This document shows positions 42,546 to 52,283 of a stretch of DNA of 64,000 nucleotides, piece by piece. How positions within the stretch are numbered: the stretch's first letter is position 1; every line of letters begins with the position of its first letter. The position numbers and the translations under genes were made by a program. Where the stretch lies: positions 868,001 to 932,000 of the forward strand of contig NZ_FOUX01000005.1 in assembly GCF_900114995.1 (NCBI RefSeq), read 5' to 3'. The notes beneath the pieces were generated by a model. It was given only the letters and a program-made list of their open reading frames with translations. It did no database searches and had not been told where the DNA came from. Source of the DNA: Chitinophaga sp. YR627 (lineage in GTDB: Bacteria; Bacteroidota; Bacteroidia; Chitinophagales; Chitinophagaceae).

Positions 42546-45500
42546 TTAAAAATCAACCGCTACACTTGCACTATACAGGCGGGTCAACGGATAGCGACCT
42601 GCATCCACACCGATCAGCTGACTGCTCAGCTGTACTTCCTTACCGAGATAAGAACCGACTTCAGGATCATATCCCTTGTATTTGGTGAAAGTGGCCAGGT
42701 TCTGCACACCTGCGATCAGGCGGATGTTTTTAACGACAGACTGTTGTCTCAGCAATGCATGCGGAATATTATATCCCAGCTGTACATTCTTGATGCGGAT
42801 ATAAGATCCGTCTTCTACATAGAGGTTTGTAAAACGGTTACCATTACCGTTTACATCTGTACCAACGATCCTGGGTACATTGGCGCCGGGATTCTCTAAA
42901 ATGGTCTTTCCACCTACATCACCGACGCGTGCATAATTGAATGATTCCTGTAACAAGTTCCGGCCGAGATTGATATTGTTGGGATTCGTATTCTCAAAAC
43001 GGAGATAATTGAAGATGTCATTACCCTGTGCACCTGTCACCAGTACACTCAGGTCAAATCCTTTCCAGGAGAAAGTATTGGTCAAACCAAAGGTCAGCTT
43101 CGGCCATGGATTTCCGATAAATGTCTGATCGCGTGAATCGATGATATTATCACCATTCAGGTCTTTATATTTGATATCGCCAACCCATACACCACCATCT
43201 TTTGCAACAGGTAAACGGGTACCGTCAGCTTGTGCGGGAATGGCGCTGCTGTTGATCTCATCGACAGACTGGAACAATCCTTCTGCGACATAACCATAGA
43301 ACTGCCACGGCGCATCACCGATCACAGAACGGGAAGTAAAGTTATTCATGAACCAGGCAGACCTTGACAGGAAAGCAGCATCAGAATAGAACTTCGTGAT
43401 CTTTGTTTTGAAAGAAGAGATATTAAAATTGGTTTTCCAGCTGAAACCCTGTCTGTTATCTATATTCACCGTATTCAGTGTAATACCAAAACCTTTGTTC
43501 TGCATCGCTCCGATGTTTACGATCGGTGCATTGATCGCACCTTCGCCCTGTGTACCCATATAGGCAGGCAGCGGATTTGGCATCAGCAGGTTATCTGTCT
43601 TCTTGATATAGAAATCTCCTTCCAGTTGTATCCGGTCTTTTAACACGCTCATGTTAAAACCGATGTTCTTTGTTTCGGTAGATTCCCATTTGAGTCCGGA
43701 GTTACCATACTGTCCGGTACGGAAACCTGCACCCCATGGCGTAGTCACAGATGTCAGGGAGGAGAACTGTGCCCCACCGCTACCATTGTTACCGGTCGTA
43801 CCATATTCCGCACGGATCTTCAGTTCGTTGATAAAGGGTAATGATTTCATGAACTCTTCTCCTGTCAGCCGCCATGCTACCGATACAGAAGGGAAATAAC
43901 CCCATCTGTCATCTGCACCAAAATTGGACGAACCATCTGCCCTACCAGCCAGTTGAACGATATACTTGTTATCGTAGGTGTAGTTCACACGACCGAGATA
44001 AGACTCCAGTGCACCCGATCCTTTGTAGCTACCGGTTGTCTGTCCTAATGCATTACCCAGGTTGAGAGAAGGAATGCTGTTGCTGGCGAATCCTACACGT
44101 TGTGCAGAGAAACCCTGGTAGTTCCAGGCCTGCGCTTCATGGCTGACCATCACACTGAAACTATGCTTACCGATATCCCTGGAGTATTGTAACAACTCGT
44201 TCAGGTTCCAGTAGAAGTTCTTACCGTTGGAAACGGCGAGTGATGCTTTTTCATTGACGTTATAGCCTAACTGATAGGTAGGAATAAACTTACTGCCATC
44301 AGTGTATTCAAAGTTCCCATTGAAGCTGGTACGGAAGGTCAGTCCCCTGATGATCGATATCTCGGCAGTAGCACCTCCCAGGCCGCCGGTACGTTTATAA
44401 TCATTGCTTACGAGACTGGCGATCGCAACCGGATTTAGCGGGGCATATTTTGCGTTGGATCCATATTCATTCTCCGTAGCGCCCCCCCAGCTGCCGTCGG
44501 CATTTTTCACCGGAATATTAGGCGCCAGGTTGATGGCATTTCTGATCACGTCTTCACTGGTAGAAGCCAGCTTTTCCTTTGTCTGATAGAAATTCAGGGA
44601 AGTACTCAGTTTAAGCCATTTGAAGGCCTGGTTATCCAGGTTAAGACGGAAGGAATAACGGTTGAAATCGGAACCGATGGCCACCCCTTCCTGGTCAAAA
44701 TACTCACCTGACATATAATAGGTCGTATTGCTGGCGCCACCGCTGATATTCACCTGGTGCTTCTGTAATGACGCGGTACGGAACAGGCCATCCTGCCAGT
44801 TCGTTCCCTTACCTAATACACTGGGATTCTGAAATTCCGGCGTAGGCGTACGGTTCAGCAACTGGGCGATTTCATTGTTCATGATGGCGAACTGCTGCAA
44901 GGTCATAGTGTTTACTGCTTCCGGTTTGTCCTGCAGCGAATAGAGGTAGTTATAAGACAGTTTCATCTGTCCGGACTTCCCTCTCTTCGTAGTCACCAGG
45001 ATCACCCCGTTGGTCGCCCTGGAACCATATACAGCGGTTGCAGAAGGGCCCTGCAGGATCTCTAATGACTCGATGTCAGAGGGGTTGATCCCTGCCAGCG
45101 GATTGACAGAACTGGTAGCCCCATAAGAAACAGTGGCTGGTTGCATCTGCACCCCATCGATGACATACAGCGGTTCATTGGTACCGCTGAGGGTATTGAC
45201 GCCGCGGATGTTCACGGAAATACCACCCCCCGGTTGCCCGGAGTTCTGTGTAACATACACACCGGCGGCACGGCCCTGTATGGCCTGGTCGATGGTGGTA
45301 TTGATGGTACGGTTGACTTCTGTGGAGGTAATGGAGACCTGCGCACTGCTCTGGTCTGTTTTCTTCATTTTACCATACCCTACCACTACCACGTCATTCA
45401 GTTTCCGGTAATCTTCCTGCATCACTATATTAATAGTGGTGGAAGTACCTACCTTGAATTCCCGGGTGATGAAGCCCATAGAGGCAATGTTAATGACCTC

Positions 45501-45743
45501 ACCCTGATTAGCAGGAATGCTGAAATTCCCTGCTCCGTCAGTAGTGGTCATTTTTTTTGTCCCTTTAATAGTAATTGAAGCCCCCGGAACAGGCGTGCCT
45601 GTTTCTCCGGCGGTAACGCTGCCGGAGATCTTTCGTCCCGGGTCAGACTGGGTTTGTGCTTGCGCAGGCATAGTGACAGCCCAAAAGAAAATCATTACCC
45701 ATACCGTCAGGTACGATTTTCCAGTAATACTGGCTCGTTTCAT
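42546..45743 (-). CDS. SusC/RagA-family TonB-dependent outer-membrane transporter
   Basis: 1065 aa. Signal peptide to about residue 30, a CarboxypepD-regulatory-like N-terminal extension (GSVTAGETGTPVPGASITIK), the SusC TonB-box neighbourhood (LNDVVVVGYGKMKKTDQSSA), a plug with IRGVNTLSGTNEPLYVIDG and TNGVILVTTKRGKSG, and a 22-strand barrel ending in an aromatic strand (SASVAVDF). It imports an oligosaccharide using TonB energy, in complex with the SusD protein. First gene of the PUL operon. Its upstream region holds three direct repeats phased by 21 bp. Confidence 0.95.
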   Translation of the reverse strand: MKRASITGKSYLTVWVMIFFWAVTMPAQAQTQSDPGRKISGSVTAGETGTPVPGASITIKGTKKMTTTDGAGNFSIPANQGEVINIASMGFITREFKVGTSTTINIVMQEDYRKLNDVVVVGYGKMKKTDQSSAQVSITSTEVNRTINTTIDQAIQGRAAGVYVTQNSGQPGGGISVNIRGVNTLSGTNEPLYVIDGVQMQPATVSYGATSSVNPLAGINPSDIESLEILQGPSATAVYGSRATNGVILVTTKRGKSGQMKLSYNYLYSLQDKPEAVNTMTLQQFAIMNNEIAQLLNRTPTPEFQNPSVLGKGTNWQDGLFRTASLQKHQVNISGGASNTTYYMSGEYFDQEGVAIGSDFNRYSFRLNLDNQAFKWLKLSTSLNFYQTKEKLASTSEDVIRNAINLAPNIPVKNADGSWGGATENEYGSNAKYAPLNPVAIASLVSNDYKRTGGLGGATAEISIIRGLTFRTSFNGNFEYTDGSKFIPTYQLGYNVNEKASLAVSNGKNFYWNLNELLQYSRDIGKHSFSVMVSHEAQAWNYQGFSAQRVGFASNSIPSLNLGNALGQTTGSYKGSGALESYLGRVNYTYDNKYIVQLAGRADGSSNFGADDRWGYFPSVSVAWRLTGEEFMKSLPFINELKIRAEYGTTGNNGSGGAQFSSLTSVTTPWGAGFRTGQYGNSGLKWESTETKNIGFNMSVLKDRIQLEGDFYIKKTDNLLMPNPLPAYMGTQGEGAINAPIVNIGAMQNKGFGITLNTVNIDNRQGFSWKTNFNISSFKTKITKFYSDAAFLSRSAWFMNNFTSRSVIGDAPWQFYGYVAEGLFQSVDEINSSAIPAQADGTRLPVAKDGGVWVGDIKYKDLNGDNIIDSRDQTFIGNPWPKLTFGLTNTFSWKGFDLSVLVTGAQGNDIFNYLRFENTNPNNINLGRNLLQESFNYARVGDVGGKTILENPGANVPRIVGTDVNGNGNRFTNLYVEDGSYIRIKNVQLGYNIPHALLRQQSVVKNIRLIAGVQNLATFTKYKGYDPEVGSYLGKEVQLSSQLIGVDAGRYPLTRLYSASVAVDF

Positions 45744-45865
45744 AGCGTGGAAGAATTAAGTTTTTAGATTAATGCGCGATTCGTTTGATTTTGGTCATCA
45801 TTGCTCATATCGTGTTCCCCTTGTATGATAAAAGTATCATCCCTCCCTGAGAAAGAGGGCTGTCG

Positions 45866-45915
45866 AATGTTTATTAAATAGGATAAAATGTTGCAGGAGG
45901 GGTATCAAATGTTGC
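45866..45915 (-). promoter_or_regulatory. three 21-bp-phased direct repeats upstream of susC
   Basis: The hexamer aatgtt (plus-strand view) starts at 45866, 45887 and 45908, exactly 21 bp apart; the two rightmost copies extend to aaatgttgc. Same-face spacing and location between the HTCS stop and the susC start fit AraC-type operators for the HTCS. A separate palindrome, atgata-aaag-tatcat, stands closer to susC at 45825-45840. Confidence 0.55.
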
Positions 45916-45941
45916 TTTACCGGCATCATTTATTGCAATAG

Positions 45942-48900
45942 CTACTTGCGGGCCGCAGTTGCATAGGCAGAGGGCAGCATATTATAAGCCATTTTGAAGT
46001 ACTTGGCGAAGTATTTCGGGTTATTAAAACCTACCTCATAAGCGACCTCGGTAACGTTCATTTCGGTCTTGGATAATAACTGTGCAGCCCTTTTAATACG
46101 GATCATGCGTATAAACTCTACCGGCGTCTGACCGGTCAGGTTGAAAATACGGCGGTAAAGGGAAACCCGGTTCATAAACAGCTCCCGGCTGAGTTCTTCT
46201 ACAGAGAACCCGGCATTGGACAGATTCTGTTCTACTATTTCCAATACCCGGCGGAGGAACTTTTCATTAGGAGACACTTCATTTTCAGCACTTTGTAATT
46301 CCGGCAGTGTAACCTGGTGTTTCGCCGGCAATGGTCTGGCCAGCAGATTGCGTACCCGGGACAGCATGATCTCAAAATTGAAAGGTTTGACCAGGTAATC
46401 GGCTGCTCCGGCTTCCAGTCCGCGGAGCTGCTCCTGTTCTCCGGCTGCTGCCGTTACCAGGATGACAGGGATATGTTTGGTACGGGCATCGCTTTTGATC
46501 TTCCGGCAGAGGTCAATCCCGTTCATTCCTGACATATTCACGTCACTCATGACGAGGTCCGGATGCCCTGACAGGGTTTTCTGCCAACCGGAGAGACCGT
46601 CTGCTCCTTCTAAAATATGGTAACAGTCCTTCAGGTTCTCTTTCAGGTAAAAACGGAAGTCTTCATTGTCTTCTATCAGGAGGATGGTTTGCCGTTGGGC
46701 ATCAGCCTCCATCAGCTCCTCTGACAATTCTTCCGGCTGCTCTTCCGCTAACAGGGCTTCGTTGGTCAATAATGACTCTTCTGTCTCTTCCTCCGGTTCA
46801 TTGGCCACCTCGGGTTGCTCACAGGTCTCTAATGGCAATATTACCGTAAAACAGCTGCCTTTATTCACTTCACTCTCCACCGTAATGGTTCCATTATTCA
46901 GTTTGACAAATTCACGGGTAATGGCCAGTCCGATACCGCTCCCTCTGTTCATCAGTCCTCCCGGCATATCACTCTGGAAAAACTGCTCGAATACCTTTTC
47001 ATGTCTCTCCACCGGAATACCAATACCGGTATCTCTTACTTTCATTTCCAGCCAGGTCTTCCCATCTTCGTCCTTATTACTGTTTACTTCCACATGTACG
47101 GCTCCACCACTGGGGGTGAACTTAAAGGCATTTGATAAGAGGTTGAACAGGATCCGCTCTATTTTATCATTGTCAAAATAGGTATAGATATGCGGGGTAT
47201 TGCTTTTATAGGAGAATAGGATCTGTTTCCTTTCTGCCAGGTCCGCAAATGAAAAGGTCACTTCCCGGATAAACACCGCCATATCGCCCCAGGTCGGATT
47301 TAAACGCAGTTCCTGCATTTCCATTTTCCGGAAATCCATTAGCTGATTCACCAGTATCAACAGGCGTTTCGCATTCCGGTAGATCAGCTGGAATTTGCCT
47401 TTATCTTTTTGTTCACCGCTTTGCTGCATGATCTCTTCCAATGGTGACAGGATCAGGGAAACGGGTGTTCTGAACTCATGACTGAGATTCGTAAACAAAC
47501 GGATCTTCATCATATCCATTTCATGCATACGTCTGGCTTCCTGTCTTTCCTGTTCCAGCGTAAAGCGCTTATGCGCCCTTCTGATCACACTGCGGCGAAG
47601 CAATAATAATATAGCAATTGTTAAGAGTACATAGATAACATAGGCCAGCGGCGTTTTCCAGAATGGAGGTTTCACAACGATCTTCAGCGATATACCTTCA
47701 TCATTCCAGAAACCATCTTCATTGGCGGCTTTTACCTGTAAGGTGTAAGTACCGGGGCTGATATTGGTATAGGTAATACGGCGTGTGCTACCATCTGCTA
47801 TTAACCAGTTATCATTGAACTGGTCCAGGCGATAGGCATATTTATTCTTTTCGGTATTGATAAAATTCAGTGCGGCAAATTCGACAGAGAAATCATTTTC
47901 ATTGTGTTTAAGCACAATTTCTTTGGTGACGGATAAGGCTTCCGGCAACAGGACCCTGTCGTGCACTTTCGCATTGACTTCAATATTACGGTCGAATAAG
48001 CGGAGTCCGGTGAATACCACATCAGGACGCGTATTATTCCGTGGTAACGAAGAAGGATCAAACAGGTTAAATCCATCAGCGCCACCGAAGATCAGTTCGC
48101 CGGTACTGAGTTTAAAGGCAGCATTCACATTAAACGCCTTGCTTTGCAAACCGTCTTTATCATCGTAATTACGACAACTGATGCTGAGTCCTTCCGGACC
48201 ATCTTTCACCGCAATCCGGCTAAGTCCGTTGGAAGTACTGACCCATAGATAACCTTCATTATCTTCCAGCATGGTGATAATGTTATTATCCGGCAAACCG
48301 TCCTTTACTGTAAATGACCTGAACTGCTGTACTTTTTCGTCAAAGACATTCAGACCGGCACGGGTACCTGCCCACATATGCCCTCTTTTGTCATAGAGCA
48401 GCGAACTGACATTGTCATTGCTCAACTGGTGTGTGGAACTGAGATAGTGTACAAAGACACCTTTAGAATTATCCAGTACGTCGATACCATAGGCGGTTGC
48501 GATCCACAGATTACCCCGGTTGTCTTCTGCGAATCCGGAAATATAATTGGAATGAACAGAAGCCGGCATATTCACATTGTTGTGATAAAAGATGCCATTA
48601 CCGGGATCAAATCGGTCCAGTCCTCCGCCCAGGGTACCTACCCAGAAATTGTTCCGCTGGTCGCGGTAGATCTTCCAGACGGATTTATTCGCCAGACTAT
48701 TCGGATCGTCATCCTCGTGACGGTAATGGTTAAAACGCCCGTTACTGTAGAAGTCCATTCCACCGAAATAGTATCCGATCCAGAGATCATTATAGTTATT
48801 CACATAAAGACTGACGATCACATCTTTGCTGATGCTGTTGTCGTTGGAGGGATCATGCTGGAAGCGTTTGAAGGTCTGGTTTAGGCGGTCGAAGTAAATC

Positions 48901-50042
48901 AGTCCGCCGCCATTGGTGCCGATCCAGATATTCCCTTTTTTATCTTCTTCGAAGCAGTTGACATCATTATAACTGAGGCTGTTATTATCCGCATGACTGT
49001 GTTTATACAAAGGGAATTTCACCATATTCTCTGTGAAATAGCTAAGCCCTCTTTTATAGGTCCCGCACCAGATGATACCGAAATTATCTTTGTAAAGAGC
49101 GTAGACGGCATTCTCTGCGATGGTCTTCAGATCGCCTTCTTTATTCACTAAAAAACGCGACTTAAAATTGTTATTTTTATCGATCAGGTTAATGCCTCCG
49201 TGATCGGTGCCGATCCAGATGACATGCTTATCATCCTCTACAATACTATTGACGATATCATTGTTCAAAGCCCCGGTTTTACTGGACAGCATTTTCACTG
49301 TACCATCCTTCCGGCTGAGATAAGCCACCCCAAAATCACTTCCCGGCATATACACCCACATGTCTTTTGCGGCGTCTATAAAGATGCGCAGGGCTAAGGG
49401 AGTTTTACCGATATATTTCCGGATGCTGGTATTCCGGTAGATGATCTTATTGCGGGCAATGTCCAGCTTTTCCACATCTCCATTCAGATAAAGGATCACC
49501 AGCTGATTTTCTCCTTCACGCTGGAGATCTGCTATAGCTGCACTGGCCCTGTCCGGCAGTAATATCTTAGTGGTACGTCCGGCACTATCTATCTTGTACA
49601 GGCCGGCGGCATTATAAGCGATCCACCAGTTGCGGCCTGTTTGCGCGACACTGGTGATACCGTATTCTGACAGGCCTTTTTTCTTCAGCCAGACGGTGGC
49701 ATCAGAGAATTGTTCCGTCACCGGATTATAGAAATTATCCCCATTCCTTGTTCTGATAAAAAGCTGATTATCAGGCGCAGGATAGATACCGGTGATGTAG
49801 TCGTCGTTAATAGCGCCTGGGTCTGCACTATGCCGGAATGTTTTAAACGCATATCCGTCATAGCGGTTCAATCCGCTCATGGTACCAAACCACATAAATC
49901 CCCTGGCATCTTTATAAATGGAATTCACCTGGTTATTGGATAAACCGTTATTCACATCTAAAGAAGAGAACTGGTAGGATGGCTGTGCATAGGCATAGCT
50001 TACCAGCAATAATAGTGGAAGCAGCAATTTTTTCATTAACAT
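45942..50042 (-). CDS. hybrid two-component system regulator (HTCS) of the PUL
   Basis: 1366 aa in one chain: signal peptide, two seven-bladed regulator propellers (about 25-690; blades marked by WIGT..GG and MWFGTMSGLNRYDG), Y_Y_Y domain (about 700-780), membrane helix (about 790-810), HisKA with His855 in TNLSHEFRTPVSL, HATPase_c (NAFKFTPSGG, DTGIGIP, GSGIGLAI), a receiver with Asp1167 in LVMSDVNMSGMNG, and a C-terminal AraC helix-turn-helix (about 1265-1364, MNVTEVAYEVGFNNPKYFAK). The periplasmic propellers sense an oligosaccharide and the AraC part activates the PUL. It lies directly upstream of susC on the same strand. Confidence 0.95.
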   Translation of the reverse strand: MLMKKLLLPLLLLVSYAYAQPSYQFSSLDVNNGLSNNQVNSIYKDARGFMWFGTMSGLNRYDGYAFKTFRHSADPGAINDDYITGIYPAPDNQLFIRTRNGDNFYNPVTEQFSDATVWLKKKGLSEYGITSVAQTGRNWWIAYNAAGLYKIDSAGRTTKILLPDRASAAIADLQREGENQLVILYLNGDVEKLDIARNKIIYRNTSIRKYIGKTPLALRIFIDAAKDMWVYMPGSDFGVAYLSRKDGTVKMLSSKTGALNNDIVNSIVEDDKHVIWIGTDHGGINLIDKNNNFKSRFLVNKEGDLKTIAENAVYALYKDNFGIIWCGTYKRGLSYFTENMVKFPLYKHSHADNNSLSYNDVNCFEEDKKGNIWIGTNGGGLIYFDRLNQTFKRFQHDPSNDNSISKDVIVSLYVNNYNDLWIGYYFGGMDFYSNGRFNHYRHEDDDPNSLANKSVWKIYRDQRNNFWVGTLGGGLDRFDPGNGIFYHNNVNMPASVHSNYISGFAEDNRGNLWIATAYGIDVLDNSKGVFVHYLSSTHQLSNDNVSSLLYDKRGHMWAGTRAGLNVFDEKVQQFRSFTVKDGLPDNNIITMLEDNEGYLWVSTSNGLSRIAVKDGPEGLSISCRNYDDKDGLQSKAFNVNAAFKLSTGELIFGGADGFNLFDPSSLPRNNTRPDVVFTGLRLFDRNIEVNAKVHDRVLLPEALSVTKEIVLKHNENDFSVEFAALNFINTEKNKYAYRLDQFNDNWLIADGSTRRITYTNISPGTYTLQVKAANEDGFWNDEGISLKIVVKPPFWKTPLAYVIYVLLTIAILLLLRRSVIRRAHKRFTLEQERQEARRMHEMDMMKIRLFTNLSHEFRTPVSLILSPLEEIMQQSGEQKDKGKFQLIYRNAKRLLILVNQLMDFRKMEMQELRLNPTWGDMAVFIREVTFSFADLAERKQILFSYKSNTPHIYTYFDNDKIERILFNLLSNAFKFTPSGGAVHVEVNSNKDEDGKTWLEMKVRDTGIGIPVERHEKVFEQFFQSDMPGGLMNRGSGIGLAITREFVKLNNGTITVESEVNKGSCFTVILPLETCEQPEVANEPEEETEESLLTNEALLAEEQPEELSEELMEADAQRQTILLIEDNEDFRFYLKENLKDCYHILEGADGLSGWQKTLSGHPDLVMSDVNMSGMNGIDLCRKIKSDARTKHIPVILVTAAAGEQEQLRGLEAGAADYLVKPFNFEIMLSRVRNLLARPLPAKHQVTLPELQSAENEVSPNEKFLRRVLEIVEQNLSNAGFSVEELSRELFMNRVSLYRRIFNLTGQTPVEFIRMIRIKRAAQLLSKTEMNVTEVAYEVGFNNPKYFAKYFKMAYNMLPSAYATAARK

Positions 50043-50230
50043 GGAATACGACTCAGCGTGTTATACTAAAAATAAGCTTTTTGGATCATATATGGGAGGC
50101 TTTTTTGTGTGTTTATACGCCATTTCCAAAAGTCTGTTTTCGGCTTCAAAAAAAATTTCCCATCTTACCCAACCCTTTCCCCCTCTCCCAGGGTATTACC
50201 TATATCACTGAAACTAATTAATATTGATAA

Positions 50231-51076
50231 ATGAGACGAATGAGACGCATACTCTTACCTATATTATTCGCTGTAACAGTCTCCTGTAGCACCGCAAAGC
50301 TGGCCGTACCCGACCAGTTCAGCAGCGTATCCACCCGTTATCCTGTAAAAGGTGCACAGGGCTGGATGATCAATCAGCACCTGAGCTTCGGGGATTACAC
50401 TACCTCCAGGATCAAAAGGGGCTGGCATATCAAATCCAGCGTACGTTATAATAACATCTGGATCCCTGCTCCGGAAGTACTGGGAAATATATTCAGCGCG
50501 GAAGTGATGGAAGAGGGAAAGAATGAAAAAGCCAAGATCAGGTATACCCTGACCAATCCCCATAACAGCGCAGAGATCTTTGGGTCAGAGTTCTATAACA
50601 GCCATGATGTGGTATTGAACGCAGGTCGTATCCCTGTCATCGGAGGAGAATATTCTACCCTGCTTAATTCCAGTTATATCTATACCGCTGCCATCGTACC
50701 CAACGACACCAGCGGTACTGGACTATGGTCATTACTGATGGCCCGGGACTATGATATCAGCAAAGATACCTCACATCGTATTTTCGATGCGCCTTATGTG
50801 AAAGAGGAAGGTTATGCGACCAATGGCCGGGATACTGTTAAGATCAGAACGCTCAATCTCAATACCTTTATGAACAAGAACGGGAAAGTCTCCAATACCC
50901 TGCTGGGTGCCAGAATACTTTCCGGTTATGAACTGAGTACTACGGACGGCGTTGTCGGCATCATCGATTCAATGGATAAGGCGATCTGGCTGTACAATGA
51001 CCAGGAAGAAAAGCTCAAGTTCATCCTCTCCGCCATGGGTACTGCTATCCTGTTGAAACAAATAGAAAAGCAATAA
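50231..51076 (+). CDS. hypothetical lipoprotein, 281 aa
   Basis: Lipoprotein signal (RRILLPILFAVTVSC, Cys about 19). The mature region is beta-rich with YPVKGAQGWMINQHLSFGDY and later GLWSLLMARDYDISK and LNTFMNKNGKV; no family is recognised. It should be outer-membrane anchored. It precedes the ECF sigma gene by 19 bp on the same strand and may be read together with it. It is divergent from the HTCS gene, sharing the 188-bp region 50043-50230. Confidence 0.65.
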   Translation: MRRMRRILLPILFAVTVSCSTAKLAVPDQFSSVSTRYPVKGAQGWMINQHLSFGDYTTSRIKRGWHIKSSVRYNNIWIPAPEVLGNIFSAEVMEEGKNEKAKIRYTLTNPHNSAEIFGSEFYNSHDVVLNAGRIPVIGGEYSTLLNSSYIYTAAIVPNDTSGTGLWSLLMARDYDISKDTSHRIFDAPYVKEEGYATNGRDTVKIRTLNLNTFMNKNGKVSNTLLGARILSGYELSTTDGVVGIIDSMDKAIWLYNDQEEKLKFILSAMGTAILLKQIEKQ

Positions 51077-51095
51077 TCAATATATCTGATCCACA

Positions 51096-51638
51096 TTGCA
51101 GAGCCAGGAGCAGGACATATCACTCCTTATTGAAGGCTGCCTTGCCAATAACCGCAAGGCGCAGGAACAGCTGTACCGGCTGTTCTATAGCTTTGCTATG
51201 TCTATCGCTATGCGCTATGCAAGAAGTGAAGCAGATGCAGCGGATATTATGAGCCATGCATTTGTGAAGATCTTTAAAAGCATGCATACCTACGATGCCA
51301 GTAAAGGAACAATGTATGCATGGATTAAAAGGATTGTCGCCAATGAAGGCATAGATTATATTAAAAGCCAGAGCAAGTTCAACCCCACCGAACTGGAAGA
51401 AGCAATGGCGCCGTCTATCGATAACTCCGTTATCGCCAGACTGGAAGCAGAAGATATTATGGCTACCATTAAAAAACTACCACCCGCCACTCACGCGGTG
51501 TTTATACTATATGTCATGGAGGGGCATACCCACAAAGAAATAGCCGTCAAACTCAACATCAGTGAAGGCACCAGTAAATGGCACCTGAGCGAAGCAAGAA
51601 AAATCCTTAAACAAACATTACAGTTACAAACTGGATGA
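51096..51638 (+). CDS. ECF-type RNA polymerase sigma factor
   Basis: 180 aa starting at TTG: an in-frame stop at 51087 and the absence of any ATG before sigma region 2 leave this as the only good start. Region 2 spans about 12-85 (AQEQLYRLFYSFAMSIAMRY, ADAADIMSHAFVKIFKSM, YAWIKRIVANEGIDY) and region 4 about 115-175 (YVMEGHTHKEIAVKLNISEG, then HLSEARKILK). The stop overlaps the start of the next gene (ATGA), whose product is a membrane protein in the usual anti-sigma position. Confidence 0.9.
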   Translation: MQSQEQDISLLIEGCLANNRKAQEQLYRLFYSFAMSIAMRYARSEADAADIMSHAFVKIFKSMHTYDASKGTMYAWIKRIVANEGIDYIKSQSKFNPTELEEAMAPSIDNSVIARLEAEDIMATIKKLPPATHAVFILYVMEGHTHKEIAVKLNISEGTSKWHLSEARKILKQTLQLQTG

Positions 51639-52219
51639 ACCAAAAAGAAACATATGAGATCATCATCGCCCAAAAGCTGGAACAGCTGCCTGTTCCTGCT
51701 ATGGAAGACGCTATCTGGAACCGGATAAGCGCACAGCTGGACATTGAAATGCCCCAGACCACACCACCTGATAATACCCCTCCTGATAACAGCGCATTGC
51801 TGAATATTGCCACACTTTTTGTACTGCTTACCGCACTCTCCTGTTACCTGTTTATTGAATTCTTCCATCAAACACCTGTACAGGTAACACCGCCGCCTGC
51901 AATCGCACCACAAACAATCACAAAAGACAGCGTATGGCATGAACTACCGCCGGCACTGATCCAACCACCGCCACCGGATAAACAAGCTGTTGAGAAGAAG
52001 ACACCCACACAACCGGATACAGTAAATGCGTTTCATCCGGTTGTAATAACACCTGAGGTGGATAGTATTGCAACAGCGCCGCCTGAACAAATCATTACAC
52101 CATCCGTTGTCCCTCCCACACCGCCACCACCAGATACTATACCTAAAAAGAAGGCCAGGGGTGTAAAGGGGATCAGAGATGAAGATTACAGGATAGCACC
52201 AAAATCAGGAGGCCACTAA
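51635..52219 (+). CDS. Pro-rich single-pass membrane protein, probable anti-sigma partner
   Basis: 194 aa. A cytoplasmic N-terminus (about 1-52: EQLPVPAMEDAIWNRISAQL) precedes one membrane helix (LLNIATLFVLLTALSCYLFI, about 54-75) and a periplasmic segment dominated by Pro, Thr and Gln (TPPPAIAPQT, PPTPPPPDTIPKKK) that could span the periplasm. No zinc-binding anti-sigma motif (HxxxCxxC) is present, so the anti-sigma role rests on position: it overlaps the sigma gene by 4 bp. Confidence 0.65.
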   Translation: MNQKETYEIIIAQKLEQLPVPAMEDAIWNRISAQLDIEMPQTTPPDNTPPDNSALLNIATLFVLLTALSCYLFIEFFHQTPVQVTPPPAIAPQTITKDSVWHELPPALIQPPPPDKQAVEKKTPTQPDTVNAFHPVVITPEVDSIATAPPEQIITPSVVPPTPPPPDTIPKKKARGVKGIRDEDYRIAPKSGGH

Positions 52220-52283
52220 GCCTCCAAAACGTGTTTCCTGACTTCAGAACTTTTACAGATTCGATACGTATTTTCGCGCGATC

